Position numbers and translations under genes: made by a program. A stretch of 64,000 nt of DNA, taken from the NCBI GenBank assembly GCA_951213105.1, contig OX578135.1, forward strand, positions 161,067,250 to 161,131,249, written 5' to 3'. Positions 59,589 to 64,000 of the stretch are shown here, piece after piece. The notes under the pieces are model-generated. The model saw only the letters and a program-made list of their open reading frames with translations, was not told where the DNA came from and did no database searches. Each line of letters begins with the position of its first letter. Position 1 is the stretch's first letter. The stretch is from Amaurobius ferox (Eukaryota; Arthropoda; Arachnida; Araneae; Amaurobiidae).

Positions 59589-59896
59589 GTAGGTATTCGA
59601 ATATCATTAAACAGGAAAAATATCAGAAAATACTACCGTTACAGCAATTAGTATAAATCTATTTCATCTAACAAGCATTTTCAATGCTTTGTGCCCAAAA
59701 TTTCTCATATAATTAAAGTCTATAGACTTGCGAAAAATAATTTACACGAATATTACGTTTACATCTGTACAGTGTTTTTTTTCCCAGTCATTTAGGAACA
59801 AAAGTTATGCATACAACGAGTATTCAGGCGTACGTAAAAACTCCAGCTTTATTTCTGAAATATTCAGCTAATTATCGTCTGCGAAAGCGGTATTTT

Positions 59897-59900
59897 TGTG

Positions 59901-59985
<85 letters not shown>
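59897..59985. repeat. (TA)n microsatellite
   Basis: About 90 bp of TA units with one tgta change near the left. It is on the 3' side of the minus-strand PLE4. Confidence 0.95.
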
Positions 59986-59986
<1 letters not shown>

Positions 59987-60049
59987 ACAAAAGGATGCAA
60001 TACTATCAAAATTTACAAAATCTACAAAATACCACTCAGAATAAGGCGC

Positions 60050-61213
60050 AATGCCGCTCTATATACTGATGCAGGATATAATTAATAAAACGAATGAAAA
60101 AGGGGAATGAAAAAAGGGGGGGATGCCATATGAATTGCATATAAATGGCAGAGAGGGATAGCGACCTCTCATTCCCGTTTTAAGTACTTTTACGTCTAGA
60201 CAACGCCCACGGATACCAATGCAATTCAATGACAGATCCCCGTACCATGTGCAAAAATGAAGGCACCAGAATGCAGACGGAAATGAAACAACGAAAAACA
60301 CAAACCATTCTGCCTGCCACACCAACAACTGATACGGAATACCTGCAATGCTTCTTAAAGCCTATTCCCATACGCACGCGCACATCGATATGTCCATTAT
60401 GATGTCATTCTTTCAAGTCATTACTGAATGAATAATCTTCTTCTTTAAAGAAAGAATTATAAATATCTCTAAGAAAATTCCAAGGATAATGTTTTTTAAT
60501 TGCTTCCTGCAAAATATGTTTATTACAACCAAGACAATCTTTTTTGAAAGTATTATTATTAATATTTCTTCTTAGATGTCCTGTGATGACGTTACGGAAA
60601 ATGTTCCTAGTTAAATTCGACTTCCATCCAATTATTTGGTTGATCTTCATGTCATAATTATTACGTTTATTGTACATTACTGTATGAATTCCATTTATAT
60701 GATTGTATCTTATGGTTATGTCAAGGAAATTTACTTCGTCCTTGACGCTATTAAGGTTTTTGATTAGTTCCAATTCCGGTGGATAAAAGCCAAATTCAAA
60801 TTCAGGAGTATTTGAATAATGCCCCAAAATCACATCGTCCACATATCTGTAATATGGCATCTCGTATAATACATGATTGCTTCTTTCAAAATAAGTTAAA
60901 TATATATCAGCAAGGATTGAAGAACAACCCCCGCCCATTGGAATTCCTTTAATTTGTTGAAAAAATACACTTCCATTAAACAGTATGTTCTCGAATAACA
61001 CCAGCTGTATCAGATCCATATACCTACGTAAAGTAATCACTTCTTTGAGATTGTATTCAGTATGCACCAGTAAAAGTATCGCATGCAATTTTTCAAGATC
61101 AATGTTGTTGAAAAGGTCGCGGAAGTCGTAGCTAGTGAACTGCATATCTCTATTGCAATATTTCAAGCGCTTTATGACTTCAAAGCTGTTTTTTATGATT
61201 ATAGAATTCTGTA
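60050..61213 (-). pseudogene. Penelope-like reverse transcriptase relic PLE4 (minus strand)
   Basis: One open minus-strand frame (61213 to 60409, about 270 residues) contains SYDFRDLFNNIDLE, a Lys-Gly-Ile-Pro-Met-Gly-Gly-Gly-Cys-Ser-Ser turn, the catalytic YYRYVDDVIL, FGFYPPELELIKNLNS and VNFLDITIRYN, then the thumb. All catalytic residues are intact and there is no frameshift, so it is the youngest of the Penelope relics. The N-terminal half, including the GHIVTGDL region, is missing; the frame runs into unrelated GC-rich sequence upstream. The 3' region continues to about 60050. It is closest to PLE3. Confidence 0.85.
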
Positions 61214-61438
61214 CCAATAATGCTTTATATGCTGGTTGAAGTAAGGGCCGACCGGTGGGTGGTGTCGGGCTTGGCGGGTGTTCTCTCGGACCTCGTCCGG
61301 TGAATGATTTCGCCAAGTCAGCGACCTGGCTGTGGCTCCGCTGAAATGGAGATTGAGCCCCCTGGTGCTGGTCATAAAAGGCGTAAACCTCATCGGTCGT
61401 CGGCCAGTTACCGTAATCCTGTCATGTGGCAGACGAGT
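61214..61438 (-). other. GC-rich stretch between PLE4 and Tc1-b
   Basis: An open frame joins it to PLE4 (RGPREHPPSPTPPTGRP), but the Pro/Arg-rich composition shows no domain. It could be the 5' untranslated part of another retroelement. Not identified. Confidence 0.35.
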
Positions 61439-62260
61439 TCACAATTGTTGAACGTTACGTTCTAAAATTCGAAGATTGCGGCAACGAGGCGGCTGACGTT
61501 TCAACTGGTCCCACACATGTTCGATAGGGGACAGGTCTGGGGAGCGGGCAGGCCATGGAAGTGTCTGGATATGACTCAGGCAGGCCTGGGTCACCCGAGC
61601 CGTATGCAGCCGGGCATTATCTTGCTGGAATTGCGAAACCTGGAATCTCAATAACGAATGGGAACACATGGGGCCGCAAAATCTAATCCACGTATCGCTG
61701 GCCGTTAATGTTCCAGGTACCACTACTAGAGCGGATTGATTGTCGTAGGCTATGGTTCCCCAGCCCATGATGCCTGCAGTGGTGCTGGTATGGCGCTCGA
61801 TAACGAGGTTGGGATTGTGGCATTGTGCAGGTGACCTTTATACCCGGACACGCTAATTATCGGTCTCCAAAACGAAGAGGCACTCATCGTTAAACACCAC
61901 ACATCGCCAATCTGTGGCGTTCCACTTTGCTCTGGTCCGGCACCACTGCAAAATGGAGCCGCCGATGTTCCCGTGTTAATGACAGCATACGTAAGGGACG
62001 CTGGGATCGCAGATGCGCTTCCTTCAGGCATCTAGATATGGTTCGTGGGCACACAGGAGCCGCTACGGGTGCCTGTATCGCGGATCGGGCCGCTGTGGGT
62101 TCTGTACGTGCCTGCCTCACGATCATTCGATCCTCTCTACTCGTGGTATGCCTGGTCGGTCTAGAGCCGGTCCTCCGTGTCTGGGTGCCGTTCCGTGATC
62201 AGTGCTCCCAACACTGTCGGACGGTATAGTCCTAACGATCCACGTGACGGGCTGTCCGGT
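61439..62260 (-). pseudogene. Tc1 transposase relic Tc1-b (minus strand)
   Basis: The helix-turn-helix part (SRNGTQTRRTGS-like, about 62200), IVRQARTEPTAARSAIQAPV and ISRCLKEAHLRSQRPLR are on 62126-61890. A frameshift follows, then the third part (61768-61439) with GWGTIAYDN, QQDNARLHTARVTQ and SPDLSPIEHVWDQL. The first catalytic Asp region (V/FSDES-type) is disrupted near 61860. It is less decayed than Tc1-a and from a different Tc1 lineage. Confidence 0.8.
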
Positions 62261-62363
62261 GCGCTGACCCCCCTGCGGTTTTCAGCCCGATGATCAGGCC
62301 TCTCTCGAAGTTCGTCAGTTATGTATATCGACGTTTCTGGCGTCTACCCACCATTCTTTACAG

Positions 62364-62440
62364 CACTTCCCGACCGTTCAAACAGTTATCTTACACCTTT
62401 CTGGTAGGTCGGACGGTCTGGGTTTCAACAACAACAACAA
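62364..62440 (+). repeat. 5'-truncated SINE tail
   Basis: cacttcccgaccgttcaaac to ggtctgggtttcaacaacaa is the 3' end of the SINE found at 43982 and 56006. Confidence 0.85.
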
Positions 62441-62816
62441 CTCCGTACTCGTGCTTGCGTCGGCCGAAGCTTCTCGCATTGATGAGGCGTCGACTACACG
62501 CCGACTTATAAGGCCGCTGGCTCATGCTTGCAGCGTCACTCCCGGGTGTACGGTCATGCGCAATCACACCAGACTGGACTCATTTGCATACCAGCCTACC
62601 CTTTAGTTATTTACATCATTTCGCGGTTGTACTATGTTTTCTTCTTGGTGCGCAACTTTCATTGTCCGTGAGTGTATATATATATATTCTCTATTGTATC
62701 ATTGGATTTTCATTATATATATATATATATATAAGGCAATAATAATTAGCTCAAGATGATAGATCAAGACATGGAGAACAATCAGTTGAAACTATATAAA
62801 AAATGGCTGTTAGTTC
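62441..62816. other. Region upstream of the LINE ORF1
   Basis: It contains a GC-richer part (62441-62600) and (TA)n tracts near 62680 and 62715. It may be the LINE 5' untranslated region, but no promoter motif was recognised. Confidence 0.35.
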
Positions 62817-64000
62817 GGAATTGCACACTCGTCAGGACCCGGCCGTCCATACAGTTACCTTACCACTTCAACCTCTCCTGCAATTACCAGATCTACCCAA
62901 GTATCCTGCACTCCTTCCCACTCTGCTCAGTTCTCTGCTCCAACCCTTCAAGACATCCCATTGGTTTCTTCTCCGGTTCCTGGCTCTCTCTCTCAGGTCG
63001 CCTTGGACTCAGCATCTATTCCTGCCGCTTCGGCTTCGCCAGCTCCGACGACTCCTGCTCTCGACTTTCCGATTCTGTCTGGTTCTTCAAAATCCACAGA
63101 TATTCCCTCTACTCCTGCCCCTTCTACCTGTTCTAGTCCTGGCTCCACCGCTACTGATAAAGATGCTCCACCTTTTAATCTCAATAACGAACATGTGGCT
63201 AAGATCATGAAAAACATTGATAGACTTGAGAAATATTTTACCAAAAACGTAAAGTTAAATGCCACTCATAAAGCATACACGGAGGACAAATTTAGAGATA
63301 TTAAAATCTCTCTTCATACTCTCGAAAGTAACGTTGGTTCTGCTCCATCACCTCGTTCTCGACCGCTACTGGTAGATGCTGTAGCTTTCTCAAACCTTTC
63401 CAAGAAACTAAATGATGACTTCGCAAATTTCCAGCATAAAATCAACAATGACCTAAAATCTTTCACTACAAATATTTTGAAAGAAATTCCTACACAGGTC
63501 AAAAACTCGGTACAACAGTCATTCAAAAGATCAGGACCTACTGCTCCTGCTTCTTCCTCCTACGCTGCTCAATCTTCTGCTCAACCTGGAACCTCTTCTC
63601 GCCAGTTCTCCAGCGTTCTACTCCAAGGACTGGATCGCTCAAAAGATAACCTACAGCTGAAAAAAGACCTTATCTCACTCCCCTGTCCTCTTGGAGTCAA
63701 CATTAAAAACATCACTACACTGCCTAACGGTACGCTCAAAGTTACATGTAAAGAGGACAACCCAGCGAAACTACTACCAAAATTTCAAAATTCGGCCATC
63801 AAGAGCAAATTTACAATTAGGGTCCAGGAGGAACGTAAAAAGGCACTTATAATCTTCAATCTTCCTCCCAATTTCAATGAGGAGAATGTAAAAGCATTGG
63901 TGGTGATCAACCATCCTACTTTGAAAACAGAAGATATTAGAATTCTAAAAAATTTCCCAGCCAGGTCTGGCAACTTAAATTGGGTACTTCTCATGAACAC
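62817..64000 (+). CDS. LINE (jockey-like) ORF1, open at the window end
   Basis: One frame is open from about 62817 to 64000 with no stop. The N-terminal third is Ser/Thr/Pro/Ala-rich. Next comes a coiled-coil-like segment (HVAKIMKNIDRLEKYFTKNV) and then a nucleic-acid-binding-like domain with LPNGTLKVTCKEDNPAKLL, KFTIRVQEERKKALIIFNLP and Glu-Glu-Asn-Val-Lys. This is the layout of ORF1 in arthropod jockey-like non-LTR elements, where zinc knuckles and the ORF2 endonuclease/reverse transcriptase follow. The only nearby ATG (62803) is in another frame, so the start is uncertain; a frameshift near 62820-62860 may separate it. Confidence 0.7.

Noticed and set aside
1..64000. CRISPR arrays, operons or prokaryotic genes
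   Set aside because: No regularly spaced repeats with unique spacers; genes are split by GT-AG introns and the transposons are eukaryotic.

Overview
The window looks like AT-rich, repeat-dense nuclear DNA from an arthropod, most likely a chelicerate such as a spider. That is an inference from the transposon mix, the intron structure and the protein families; no rRNA, mitochondrial or other taxonomic marker is present. There is no operon-like organisation, CRISPR array or prokaryotic feature.

One host gene runs through almost the whole window on the + strand. Twelve exons between 2,465 and 59,588 join in frame, with GT-AG borders and matching phases, into 438 codons of a DUF885-family protein. 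The metallopeptidase-like signature HEGVPGHH lies in exon 11. The first exon(s), with any signal peptide, are upstream of the window, and the last exon(s) are beyond 64,000 or not recognisable. The introns are 78 bp to 13.1 kb, and the long ones are almost entirely transposable elements.

Layout. 1-2,164: 5' part of a Helitron-like repeat (family H), reversed. 2,790-5,013: two copies of a repeat (family A) with a terminal hairpin and a (GT)n core. 5,760-7,633: a hAT element with an 8-bp target duplication, a broken transposase and a nested foldback. 8.2-13.3 kb: a further A copy, minisatellites and a small MITE. 14.4-25.2 kb: a reversed H copy, much interrupted. It holds a 6.2-kb unit (16,813-22,968) with terminal inverted repeats, which carries three Penelope-like reverse transcriptase relics, and then a Tc1 element that itself holds a pogo/Tigger element. 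25.7-30.3 kb: B, H, D and A repeats. 30,320-37,728: two Helitron-like H units joined head to tail (TC...CTAG/TC...CTAG), the second carrying a mariner fragment and a Penelope fragment. 37.7-38.6 kb: an A copy. 41.9-46.6 kb: exons 6-8, a palindromic TA-flanked MITE and, inside it, a 5S rRNA/tRNA chimeric SINE with a 14-bp target duplication. 45.5-59.5 kb: B copies, a foldback, a 2.6-kb non-coding hAT, exons 9-12, and a hAT MITE containing a tRNA-headed SINE with the same body as the 5S SINE. 59.9-64 kb: (TA)n, a minus-strand Penelope-like relic, a GC-richer minus-strand Tc1 relic, a SINE tail, and a LINE ORF1 running off the end.

The only evident host function is the DUF885 gene. The rest records successive nested insertions, most of them dateable relative to one another. 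The most unusual structures are the terminal-repeat unit carrying Penelope relics, the tandem Helitron-like pair, the hairpin/microsatellite A and B families, and the two SINEs that share a body but differ at the head.
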